Shown here: positions 34,717-44,199 of the stretch, one piece after another
Numbering within the stretch: position 1 is the stretch's first letter
How the letters are laid out: each line of letters begins with the position of its first letter
NCBI GenBank assembly: GCA_947650285.1
Contig: CANTFL010000056.1
Location: 62,001-126,000, forward strand
From: Hyaloperonospora brassicae
Taxonomy: Eukaryota; Oomycota; Peronosporomycetes; Peronosporales; Peronosporaceae
DNA: 64,000 nucleotides
Reading direction: 5' to 3'
The notes under the pieces: generated by a model
Told to the model about the DNA's origin: nothing
Databases searched by the model: none
The model's input: the letters and a program-made list of their open reading frames with translations, nothing else
Program-made: the position numbers and the translations under genes

Positions 34717-37464
34717 TCAGCTGTTCGTCGGATCACCTCGATGAGGCGTAGTACTTTGTGTGAAGACCACCTCGACACGATTCATTTCCAGGTCGCGCAA
34801 CGCGTCAAGCATGACTGATGACTCTGATACGAGCACCGGGGCCAGCGCCGCGCCCACCGCAGCATCGGTGGCTGTCTGCAGCTGTAGATGCGACGGCTCC
34901 GCCAAGTGCCGCTGGAGGAAGTGCTGCAGCAGTTCGTTGCGCACAAGTGCGTTGCCCGTACCAAGCATCCTGTTACAGAACACTAGATAGTCAGCCCGTG
35001 AGAAGTTGGTACCAAAAATTCCACGACAGAACGTACGGCTGCGCGGACACGAGAGACTGGAGCTCCTTGGGAATCATGGCAAAGAGGTTGTCCACCAGCC
35101 CGCGAGCCAACGCGGCGCTAATGTCGCCCATGCTCCAGTTGTTCATCTGAAGATTCAAGATGCTGCCAGTGGCCATAGGGTTCGCGCGCTCGCCGTTTAG
35201 CGTCGGCACGAATGTCAACTCAGTGTCTTTTCGCTGAAATCCCAGCTCAATCAGTCGGGCATAGATCTCGGCGTCAGACTGGGACGCTTGCGCTACAGTG
35301 TTGTCACTGCATACTGAGGCAAGACCCATCTCTCTCGCCCACTGCTGCCATTGCCGCACCAGCCATGCAAATGTGTTGCCGCTGTACACGCAGCTTCACG
35401 CACTTAGCGAGACCAGCTGGAATCAGTAATGAGTGCTTGTAACTATAACAACGTACCCGGAAAGCGAGGCTGCCACGCCCACGTAGCGATCCTCAAGTAG
35501 AAATGGCCGCACTTCAAAACTTGAGCTCTTGCGACCACCGGTGGAAGTCGACTTATCATCGGAGCACAACGACATCTTCGCAATATCTGCACCCGTCAGC
35601 ACTATAGCCACTTGAGCCGATGTGCCGATATTTACCACTATACGACGAAGAGCAAGCAGGTGCACACATAAGTTTAGTGTCAATTGCGCGGCTAGCTAAC
35701 AAGCTACCCAACCGTCACACGCAACGTACACGTTAGGTTCACTTTGCCGCACAAAGCGGACTGGCGGTGTGCCAAAGCGGCCAGCACAGAGCACGGGTGG
35801 TCACCCATTGGCACAAACACAGGCTTGTTATCGGGCAACCCGAAGCTGCTGAGTCCTAAAGAGGTACGACCAACGCAAGTGCCCGGCTTCTTCACAGCAG
35901 GTAGCATCGATGACGGAACTTGTAACGCGCGCAGCACTCTGGAGTCCCAGATATGGGTGTGCAAGTCAAAGCCACCCCAGCTGTAAGCATCAGTGGTGTC
36001 CATACAGACTTCGCTTGGAAGCGTGTGGCCACAAAGTACAAAAGCCACAAAATCGTGAATTGTGCCGCACGCGTCCATGCCAACCAAAGTACGTGGAGAG
36101 TGCTCAAGCGTGTGTGCGAATGTGGCCAATCCGTAGCCAGCAGCGATCGGACTGGACGCGGAAGCACCGCCGGCAGTAGTAGTTTGAGCAATCTTATCTC
36201 GACAGCTGTCCAAGAACGAAGGCGTGCAGCGCTGATCCTGCCACGTAATAAGCTCGCTCCAGGCACAATCGTAAGAAGCGTTACCCTCGTGCTGGGGCTT
36301 GTTGTCATCATTTGCCAACACGCGCTTTGCTGCTTCATGTACAGATCGACTACACCACCATACGATTCCGTGCATTTGACCACATATGCCAACCGACGCG
36401 ACTCGCCGTCTCGCCATCGCTGGCAGTAGCATCACCGCACGCTGCACTGCAAGCAGCACTTGATCCACTTTCTGCACACCAGGCTGTTCTGCTCGAGCTT
36501 CTTTGTCTACTTTCGTCGATTCATGCACCACATCGCTAAGCAATACGTTGGAAAGAGCAACAACACCAACAGCTTGACCGCCATCAGCAATCTTAACTAG
36601 CACACACTTGACGGCGGTCGTGCCGATATCAAGTCCACACAGCAACGGGCTGTCGTCCACATCATCATCACTTCCTCCCTCACCAGTCTCATCACACGCG
36701 ACTTTCGGCGCGACTGATTCTGTGTCTTTGCAATCTTCATCAACCTCTGTCTCCGTCTTAACCCGAAATTCAACACCTAAGTTCGCCGTCTCTGTCTCTA
36801 CCCCCGCATCTCGACCTCGTATGGTAGTGCTAGTCTGTGTGAATCCATGACGCTCGACAAACCGCTGACAAAGCCTCGTGAGCGCCGCTTGGCCACTCTC
36901 GGGGCTCTTTTTGTCGGCCAAGTACTTGTCGAGCCACGGTTGATGGTGCTCCCGAATGTAGCCAATCATGTGCGATGACGTCAGCTCGCGTCCATCGTGC
37001 CGTCCATCCATAAGAAATGCCGAAAGTTCCCGTCCAAATGGCAGCAGCTCACGACGGCCCGAGCGTCCAATGGACTTCCTCGACTCGGGTCCTTCAAAGC
37101 TGTAGATCTTCTCGGCGTCGTCAAGCCAATGGCGGAGCGTGCGACGGGGAATGCCCTCCATGCGACACACTTCTCGCACGCCTGCGACTTGTGCCAAAGC
37201 AATGAGCTCGCGTTTCTTCTTGACGGAGTAATTACAGCGCTGCTGCTGAGGACGACGTCGACCGGTCTTGGTCTCGTCATCTTCCGTGTTCCCCGGCTTG
37301 CTCTCTTGCCGTAGCAATGAGCTGCTTGTTACACCAAAAGCAGCAGTAGCAGTAGTAGCAGCAGGTAGAGGCGCGTTTGCTGGTGCTCGTGCGCATGGAC
37401 AGGACGCTGTGGGCGATGAAACGCGGGCTCGGGCGCTAGACGACGCGGCAGGAGCGGTTGCCAT
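34717..37464 (-). CDS. Sedoheptulokinase-type FGGY kinase fused to an N-terminal CENP-B/pogo-type DNA-binding region
   Basis: Four exons on the minus strand: 37464-35730, 35637-35457, 35381-35037 and 34969-34717. The introns are 92, 75 and 67 bp (GTACGT donors, TAG/CAG acceptors), and all joins keep frame (838 codons with stop, 837 residues). Residues about 79-118 (NYSVKKKRELIALAQVAG to RRTLRHWLDDAEKI) form a helix-turn-helix like the psq/CENP-B type. Residues about 140-210, ending RFVERHGFTQ, resemble the second, Tc5/CENP-B-type, DNA-binding domain. After an acidic linker (about 235-272) a kinase begins with GLDIGTTAVKCVLVK (phosphate-1 loop). It continues with GQMHGIVWW, MGDHPCSVLAAL, VNIGTSAQV (about 581), GGNTFAW (about 639), LGTGNALVRNE (about 756) and DAAVGAAL. 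These match sedoheptulokinase, which phosphorylates sedoheptulose to feed the pentose phosphate pathway. No transposase catalytic domain is present. The fusion lies within exon 1. Confidence 0.85.
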
Positions 37465-38724
37465 GTTGATTGACCGTGTGATTACTAGGAGTCTGCTGAT
37501 TGGCTGAAATTGTGTCGTGATTAGCGCGACAAATGGTGTACTTAGTCGTGGTCGCCGTGGGATGGAGTTATGACGGCGAAGTTTCTAAATTTGGCTGCGA
37601 TGGTGGTCAGCACGTTAGAAATGGATGCAACATATAGGCAATCGGAGGGATATGGTATTTGAAGCTTTTTCATTGATAAAATACGATCGAAAAGATGCCA
37701 CATTTTCACTGACACGACGCACAATCATTGACGATAGAATTTTGCGTTTCCTGCAATGCTGCAACAAACCTGAATACTGAATTGGAATGCTTTGCATGCT
37801 TTGTATGCTGCATGGAGGCGCAAGGTACGTGCTGCATCTCACGGCAAGCTTCGTTCCTTTTCCCGTCTATTAAATGAGCGCTGTATATCTTTACTGCAAC
37901 ATGGATCGATGCACGTGTTTGTGCATCAGCTTCGTACGCATCAAGAGCGGCTTTCGCTTTTGTTTCGCACTTTCCACGTGGTATGAACTCGATATCTGTG
38001 ACATGGGATTTGCCACCTCGCTGATCAGCAGTATCGGCGAGAACCTTGAGCGTACTTGATCGCATCCTCTATCATGTTGTCGAGACATCGATTCGCTTAG
38101 ATCAGAGGATATGTCATGAGTACTACGCCCCTTGGTCGCCTATCAACACATTAGGTCTCTTGATCATCAATTTATCGAGAATGCGTCTTGTGGTAGCTGT
38201 CAATATCGTCGACCCGATATACAAATGCCACGACCTCTTCAGCTCGTCAGAGCTGTCAGTATCGTCGAAGCATCATATGAATGCCACGACCGATGCGCAG
38301 CTTACAAAGTTGTCTACAGGAACCGTCGCAAGATGTAACGAAGAGGTGCTCCAGGGAATACTTTATGTAAAGACGAAGTGTAAACCCTGGCACCAACTCG
38401 AGTGCATCCCACCTTGAAACGGCCTTGAGCAACGAAAAGCGCACACCTAGCAGCTTCTTGTACACCAAAAGTAAGAAACAAGCACACCTACTCTTGCATT
38501 CGTCGTCGGCCGTCGACGAGATGTGTGAGCAGTAAGAGGGTCGAAAACGTGTGCTATAATGCAAAGTACAAGGAATGTCAGCGACGGCCATCCTCGGTCC
38601 CATCTTTTTTCAACGTGTCGTGATCAAACTGTCATATAGTTCAATCGATGCATACTTAGAGGTCCGCTACGGGCTCAAACAATAGCTTGACACCGAGCTA
38701 TATCGATTGCGTATCAATCGAACA
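37465..38724. other. Region between kinase and protease genes; possible pseudogene
   Basis: This should contain the promoter of the minus-strand kinase (just above 37464) and the 3' end of the protease transcript (just below 38725). A minus-strand frame at 37706-38065 has fairly ordinary composition (for example KCETKAKAALDAYEADAQ) but no known domain, and may be a dead gene piece. Two 41-bp near-identical direct copies lie at 38195-38235 and 38251-38291. Confidence 0.35.
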
Positions 38725-40239
38725 TCAAGAAGCCAAAGCATTTTTCGGCAAAACGCGGCGTCGCTTGAGGTCACGTGCAATCAAGTCGATGCGTACACCT
38801 GCGTTAAGAAGATCTGTGAATGGTGCATGTGCAGCATCGGTGCCTCCGGCGCGATGCAGTGCCACGACGGTGTTATCCTCGCGACTCAACACCGGCGATC
38901 CTGACGAACCGGGTTTCGTGTCAGCATTATACCAAACAGTCGGCTGGGCCTCATCCAATTCGCCGCTCTGGCGAAACATCGCAGAGTAGTCCACTGCATT
39001 TGCAGGCGCCACCTCGATCACTGCGGGCTGTCCATCTTTCACTGCCGCAATCTCCTTCGGCTCTCCACGTGGGTGTTGTGGGATGTAAATGTCTTCACCG
39101 TCCACCGGGCCCGTAGCACGCAGGCGTAAGTATCCGTAGCACTGCGACAAGTCCGTCGACGAGTTGTTCGTGAGAACACGCACCAACGCGTAGTCCAGCT
39201 CTGGGTTTTCGGCGACCACCATAACCCGCGTGGCTTCTACAACACCGACTTTTTCTCCCTTGAACCCTGCATCACGACAGCCTTTAGTTTCGGCCATAAA
39301 TCCCACAACCGTCTCCACGACACGCTTAGTCTTGTCTATCGAAGCTGCATAGCGCCTTAGTTGTTTAGCAGTGTTTGACAGGAACTCATTGCTGGTGGTC
39401 GCTCTTTTCTCGCGCGACTGGACAGGATCACGAACGCGATCGATCACCGCCGCGTCTTTCATACAGTGGTGATTAGTGAGCAAGTAATTGCCCCGTCCGA
39501 CAAGCCAACCCGTACAAAACATCCAGCTCGACACTTGCTCTGAAACATCCGAAGGTGGGCCTTGCACACTACGAATCATTAACCGTGCCACTGCCCTGGC
39601 TTTCGCATACATTTTGGGCTCTGTTTTGCGATAGCATACGGCTTCTTTCGATTCGTCAATGGCTCCGACTGTGCTTTCTGCCTCAACGTCTACAATCGCA
39701 TTGCTAGACTCGCGATTGAACATAACGTAGGCATAGGAGTCCAGGACTACGACGGGTTTGTGACGTTGACTCTCAACCATGGGTAGCATAAGCGTAGGAA
39801 TACTCGGGATGTACTCGACCACTGCAGTATTTCCTTTCACCAAAAGCGGATGCGTTCGCAGCAGCAGCGACTGCGGCGACTTGTCAGACGCTATCATTTC
39901 AGTCAGAAGACTAGCGTTTGTTGCTGTTATCGTAACTGACGAGACGTTGTCGGGGTCGCGCACTATAACTTTGTCCCCCCATAACAAGTTGACTTCCTTC
40001 AAGTTCACAGCAATCGAAGCGGCGTCATGCTCAGTGACATGAAGCATCTGGGAGGGCTGCTCCTTACTCCGAAAAAGGCTCGACGGACCGTCGACGAGTG
40101 GGCGTAAGACGACAACTGCGTCCGCGCTTTGCAAATCGTGCGGCACAGTATGCAATTGGCACCTGCACAAGCTCATGTTTACAAACACGTGCACTGGGCG
40201 TGACAGCAGTGACAGCAACAGTACCCACATCGACGCCAT
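38725..40239 (-). CDS. Secreted trypsin-like serine protease (S1/V8-like fold)
   Basis: The frame is open from an ATG at 40386 (553 residues), but the ATG at 40239 gives MASMWVLLLSLLSRPVHVFV, the best secretion signal, so I chose it (504 residues). The C-terminal half is a chymotrypsin-fold peptidase. The catalytic His is in LTNHHC (residue 258 from this start), Asp in ELDYALVRV (349) and Ser in PGSSGSPVL (446). GYLRLR and PQHPRGEPKEI between them are typical of V8/glutamyl-endopeptidase-like enzymes. The first ~200 residues form a beta-rich region (VKGNTAVVEYI, KPVVVLDSYAYVMF) with no family I can name; it could be a pro-domain or binding domain. All three catalytic residues are present, so activity is likely. 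A consensus donor CAG|GTAAGT on the minus strand at 40401/40400 hints at an upstream exon or 5'-UTR intron that could change the N-terminus. Confidence 0.8.
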   Translation of the reverse strand: MASMWVLLLSLLSRPVHVFVNMSLCRCQLHTVPHDLQSADAVVVLRPLVDGPSSLFRSKEQPSQMLHVTEHDAASIAVNLKEVNLLWGDKVIVRDPDNVSSVTITATNASLLTEMIASDKSPQSLLLRTHPLLVKGNTAVVEYIPSIPTLMLPMVESQRHKPVVVLDSYAYVMFNRESSNAIVDVEAESTVGAIDESKEAVCYRKTEPKMYAKARAVARLMIRSVQGPPSDVSEQVSSWMFCTGWLVGRGNYLLTNHHCMKDAAVIDRVRDPVQSREKRATTSNEFLSNTAKQLRRYAASIDKTKRVVETVVGFMAETKGCRDAGFKGEKVGVVEATRVMVVAENPELDYALVRVLTNNSSTDLSQCYGYLRLRATGPVDGEDIYIPQHPRGEPKEIAAVKDGQPAVIEVAPANAVDYSAMFRQSGELDEAQPTVWYNADTKPGSSGSPVLSREDNTVVALHRAGGTDAAHAPFTDLLNAGVRIDLIARDLKRRRVLPKNALAS

Positions 40240-41874
40240 TCGGCTGCACATTATCACCGAAACTCGCGAGATTATAACTGCACTCAAACTTTCTGTTTCC
40301 ATGCGGGCCAGCCACGGTTGTGTGTGCGTTTTCCAACCGCATGGGACAGGGAGGATCGATCTCTGCCAACGGTCAGTTTGGATCATTCCAAACGACTTAC
40401 CTGGTCAGAAGAAGACGATTGTCATGGACGCACTTATCTAACGACAGGTCGCCACAGTGTTGAGCCAGCTCATTTGGATTCCGCGTGTCAGCTTTGGAGC
40501 GATCATACGCACTGCTGTGCCATCGGGTGCTACCTGTTGCTCCAGCTTCACGCCTACTAGCTATCTTGTGAACTGCTCACAGGCCTTTGCAATCTATCTT
40601 GACAACGCTGCCGCAATCGAGGGTAGGAAGAATCGTTGCTACCTGTGCTACGTACGGTACGTGATGCATTGGATCAGGTAGCACATTTGGATGTCACCAA
40701 GAATAAGCAATTGCAGCGTAATCGACCGGATACGAGGATTCTGTAGTGGGGAAAGTTGGTTACCGTGACGTCCAATGAGTGGCAGTGTAAGGCTCATAGT
40801 GAAATTGCTGACTGCAGCAGACTGCAACATCCAAGTACTCCCAGATAATGATGATCATTATCTAGTTTCTACCCTCGTAAAAACGAACTCTGGCGAACAT
40901 TGACTATTTCCTACACTTTACACGAAAACTACCAAGCTAAATTCTGCGTAAAGTACCACGTACTCAAACTACCTGTAAGCTCTTCACGCACTCTGCTTTG
41001 CTCCCTTCTCTCACGCATACTCTATCGTAAAGTCTTTCTTTGTTCCCGACAGTTCACATCGTATCCAATTTCTACGCGATCCATGCATACGCATTCGGTT
41101 ACCATCTCGACTTCAAGTGACAACTCTGTCAGGCTCGAATTCGGACATTCTTCCCCTAGCGTGCCGTCGCATAAAGAGAGGAAGGTGGCGGCGTAAAGTT
41201 AAATTGTGAGTAGGCTTAGAGATATCAGTAAGCCGACTCTTCACATCCAGCCTGTCGCCTTGTGTGCACGTGGGCAAAAATGAAGTATTAGGAGACGGAA
41301 ACCAAAAGTCGAATTGCTGCTTCGGTGAGACGGTTCTCAGTCTCTTGTCGCTCGTAGCACTCCGTTCAACGCATCGGGTTGGCACTACGAACAATAAAGC
41401 ATTCCAATCGACTAAAGGCCGACGACTTGGATGAGGGCTGTCTCGACCGTGGCACAACGTGCAGGGCAACTATAAATCGGATCTACAACCGTGGACAGCA
41501 ACTTATTAGCCTGGACAACTTGTCAAAGCATTTACGAGAGCCCTCGTAGAAGATTTAATGTATTGGTCAGTCGCCTTGATCGGCACAGTTCATATGCGTA
41601 TGGCCGTAAAGTGCCATGAAGTGTATCGATCCCGTGGTAATCAATGTTCCAGCAGTTTTCGTTTGGCTGCGACCGAACCGCTTCGGTCTGAGTTCAGCCG
41701 AAATCAGGCGAAAAAGATACCCGAAAGAAAGAAAATCCGAGGCGGACGCTTCTTAATTTGGTCCAGTGAGCGTGAGGCCATGAAGTCGATCGCGCGAGAC
41801 CCAAAAGCGAAAACGACTTGCGAGACGAACGCGCCACGAAAGCACGGGCCAAGTGGGCCGAAAAGAGAGACGCG
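40240..41874. other. Protease upstream region and leader of the MGCC gene; no firm gene
   Basis: On the minus strand two frames of about 40-57 codons stay open between about 40404 and 40580. One ends exactly at the CAG|GTAAGT donor near 40400. They may be a 5' exon of the protease gene or the end of a lost gene. A minus-strand frame at 41113-41469 lacks an ATG start and a known domain. The stretch 41500-41874 should include the promoter and leader of the plus-strand MGCC gene. Confidence 0.35.
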
Positions 41875-42664
41875 ATGGGCTGCTGCTTGTCGAGAGAGGA
41901 CGACCATCTGGACGGCGGTCGGGAAGCGCTGCTGCCTAAGGGCAGAAGCAGCAACAAGAGAGTGTGCGTGCGCTTGTGCGTTCGAACGACGCAGTGAAAC
42001 AGTAAACACCCATCGACTTATGTTCGGTCGCTGTGTCTTTTGTTCCACGTGCTCTGTATAGGGACAAGTCGGTCGACGTGGACACCGTCAAGAAAGAAGG
42101 CAGTGCCAACGGCAGCCACAAATCGCCGTCGGCTGTCGTCGCAGCGGCTGACGCGAACGCGAAGGTGGCTGCCAAGCCACAGCCGCCCAAGAAGCCGGCG
42201 GGGAGCAGCGACTTGCGGGGACATCAGGGCGAAACGCCGACGTCGATGGGGGCGGGCGCTCCAGTCGTGAAGCCGCATAAGTCAGGGGCGAAGACGACGC
42301 CGCTGCCCAGAGAGGCCGCAGTGTCTTCCAAGACGTCGTCAGAGACGCCAGTGGAGACAGAGGATGACGACGTGATGGCGTCGGCGTTCACGTCTGTAGC
42401 TGTTAAGACAGAAGACGTGAACAAAGTCAAACAGAATGGCGTTGCTCAGGATCATGCAACCGATGGGGCCGACAGCAAAGGAGGCAATCGCGACAAAGTG
42501 CACGACACGCCCAAAGAGCCTAAATCTAAGAAGGTCACCACCTCCTCGAAAAAGTCCAAGAAGAAACGAAAGGTGCGTTCTTTGCATTAGACTGCCGCCC
42601 TAACCTTTGTGCCCCGAATCGACACTCACACGTGCGTGTGATGTTGCAGAAAGGAAAAAAGTAG
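41875..42664 (+). CDS. Small MGCC protein with predicted myristoyl/palmitoyl anchor, three exons
   Basis: Exons 41875-41963, 42062-42572 and 42650-42664, joined by 98-bp and 77-bp introns (GTGCGT donors; TATAG and TTGCAG acceptors), give 204 residues in frame. The middle exon has no in-frame ATG after a TAA at 42003, which is why a 5' exon is needed. The ATG at 41875 gives MGCCLSREDDHLDGG. Gly2 followed by Cys3 and Cys4 and a Ser at position 6 is a textbook N-myristoylation plus palmitoylation signal, so the protein probably sits on the plasma membrane or endomembranes. The rest is disordered: Ala/Lys/Pro/Ser-rich, then acidic, then a strongly basic tail (KKSKKKRK) completed by KGKK in the tiny last exon. 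Without the second splice it would instead end RSLH at 42590. I know no named family. It converges with the coiled-coil gene 141 bp away. Confidence 0.7.
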
Positions 42665-42805
42665 ACGCCGTCGCTTCTGTAATTGTCAGCCCTCATCATC
42701 GCGACACTCTTTTTGCAACGCGGATGCTTGGATACGGTCAGTTAGTCGTTCAATGCCCATACTCTTTCCCTCTAGCTGCTTCTGCTAGCATAACAATGAG
42801 CAAGT

Positions 42806-44050
42806 TTAGCCGAGAGACAAACGTAAGCGCTTTTTCCGCTTTCGCAGAAAGATGCCGTCCTCTTCGTGAATGTTTCCAGTTGTGTCAACTACGGAGTTAT
42901 CTGTCGATCTTGCAGGGGCGGTACCGCGCTTCACGTTCTCAGCGTACTGCCTCTCGGCCATTTGCATCAGGTCGCTGGCTATCTCACCCAATTCTTTGTT
43001 GTCTCGCTGCAGCCCTTCTTTCTCATGCCGCAACGACGAGAGCTCCTCACGCTGGGCACTGAGCTGGCTGCGAAGCTGAGCATTTGCTTTCTGTGCTTGC
43101 TCTGCCTTGTACTGGAGCTCCGTTTTCTCCATCTCCAGCTGTGCGACCATGTCCTGCAGTTCACGTTCGCGTGCGACGACGTGATCGGTAGAAACTGACG
43201 CTTGCCGCACATTATCACGCACCACGTGAAGCTCCTTTTGGAGCTCTTGCACTTGTTCCCGGCCCATTTTCTCCGTACGTCGAGCAGTTGCCAGCTCCTC
43301 ACGAAGCGCTGCCATGTCCTGCTCGTACTTCTCAATCAACTCTCGCTGTACGTGCTCCGCTGATACTGCGCGCTGCTGGTCTTTCATCGTGAAGCGATGT
43401 TGCAGGTGCGCGACGGACTGAGCTAGCACCGTCTCCGTCTTTTGATAGTTGGCGATCTGCAGATCGAGTTTCTCCACTCGGTCTTTGGCTAGCAGCAGCT
43501 CTCGTCGCTGCTTCTCAAAGTCTTGCTGCAGCTTTTGCCGCGTAGCTTTCTCTACGTCCAGCGTCGCCAAGAGCTTCTCCAGCTGGAGATCCTCGCGCGT
43601 GCCACTCGCCATCTGCTTGTTTTCGTGCAGCACAGCATCCAGTCTCTTCTGAAGGGCTTCACACTGAGCCGTGACTTTGTCTCTCTCGCGCGCACATTCC
43701 AAAACTTCGTAGCGCCGCTCGACCAGCTCCTTCCGAACGGCCAGCAGCTCGGCGTCCATCGCCAGCTTGACCTCGTACTTGGCCTGCGCTACTTTGGCCT
43801 TTAGCTGAGCCGCGGAATACCTCACAGCAAACTCATCATCACTATCCCCACTCGCAGTACTAGTGCTGGTCGTACAAAGAGGCGCCTCCAAGAGCTTTGT
43901 CGGAGTCTCGGCATCCAGCGAACCCTCAACGGCGTCTTTGCAGCGTTGAACAGCCCCTTCGACAGCTTCTACGGATCCGTTTCGACCCACCAGCACATCG
44001 TTAGAAAGCGCACGTTCTCCTCCTTCTCCTTGTGTAACTAATTGTGCCAT
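42806..44050 (-). CDS. Long coiled-coil protein with TACC-like C-terminal region
   Basis: Single-exon frame of 414 residues from an ATG at 44050. The first ~75 residues are low complexity and acidic (ending SGDSDDEF). From about 80 to 375 the sequence is almost continuous heptad coiled coil (LxxxLxxE patterns, runs such as LREELATARRTEKMG). Near the end, LQRDNKELGEIASDLMQMAE resembles the K-E-N-E-E-L-T-x-I-C-D-D-L-I segment at the end of TACC-domain proteins, which bind microtubule polymerases at centrosomes and spindles. The last residues are basic (RKRKKRLRL). The TACC assignment is tentative because coiled coils resemble one another; a generic coiled-coil protein is the fallback. It is head-to-head with the Tim17-family gene, 149 bp apart. 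Confidence 0.7.
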   Translation of the reverse strand: MAQLVTQGEGGERALSNDVLVGRNGSVEAVEGAVQRCKDAVEGSLDAETPTKLLEAPLCTTSTSTASGDSDDEFAVRYSAAQLKAKVAQAKYEVKLAMDAELLAVRKELVERRYEVLECARERDKVTAQCEALQKRLDAVLHENKQMASGTREDLQLEKLLATLDVEKATRQKLQQDFEKQRRELLLAKDRVEKLDLQIANYQKTETVLAQSVAHLQHRFTMKDQQRAVSAEHVQRELIEKYEQDMAALREELATARRTEKMGREQVQELQKELHVVRDNVRQASVSTDHVVARERELQDMVAQLEMEKTELQYKAEQAQKANAQLRSQLSAQREELSSLRHEKEGLQRDNKELGEIASDLMQMAERQYAENVKRGTAPARSTDNSVVDTTGNIHEEDGIFLRKRKKRLRLSLG

Positions 44051-44199
44051 CTGTGCCCTGTGTCCTGCGTCGTCGCTGCGTCAATCGCGCACACTTCACC
44101 TTCGACTGTCCGTCTGTTCGTCTGCTGCAATAAAAAAAAACGCGACGGTCACGGGCAGTACCCCTTTTATGGTACATCACTCGCCCCAGTCACTCCGCC
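44051..44199. promoter_or_regulatory. Shared divergent promoter region
   Basis: Only 149 bp separate the start codons of the coiled-coil gene (minus strand) and the Tim17-family gene (plus strand), so both promoters must lie here or overlap the leaders. The region is GC-rich with an A9 tract near 44132-44140. No exact oomycete initiator consensus was recognised. Confidence 0.55.

Noticed and set aside
35892..36392. Minus-strand frame of 166 residues within the kinase gene
   Set aside because: Out-of-frame shadow of kinase exon 1, whose own frame shows conserved motifs throughout.
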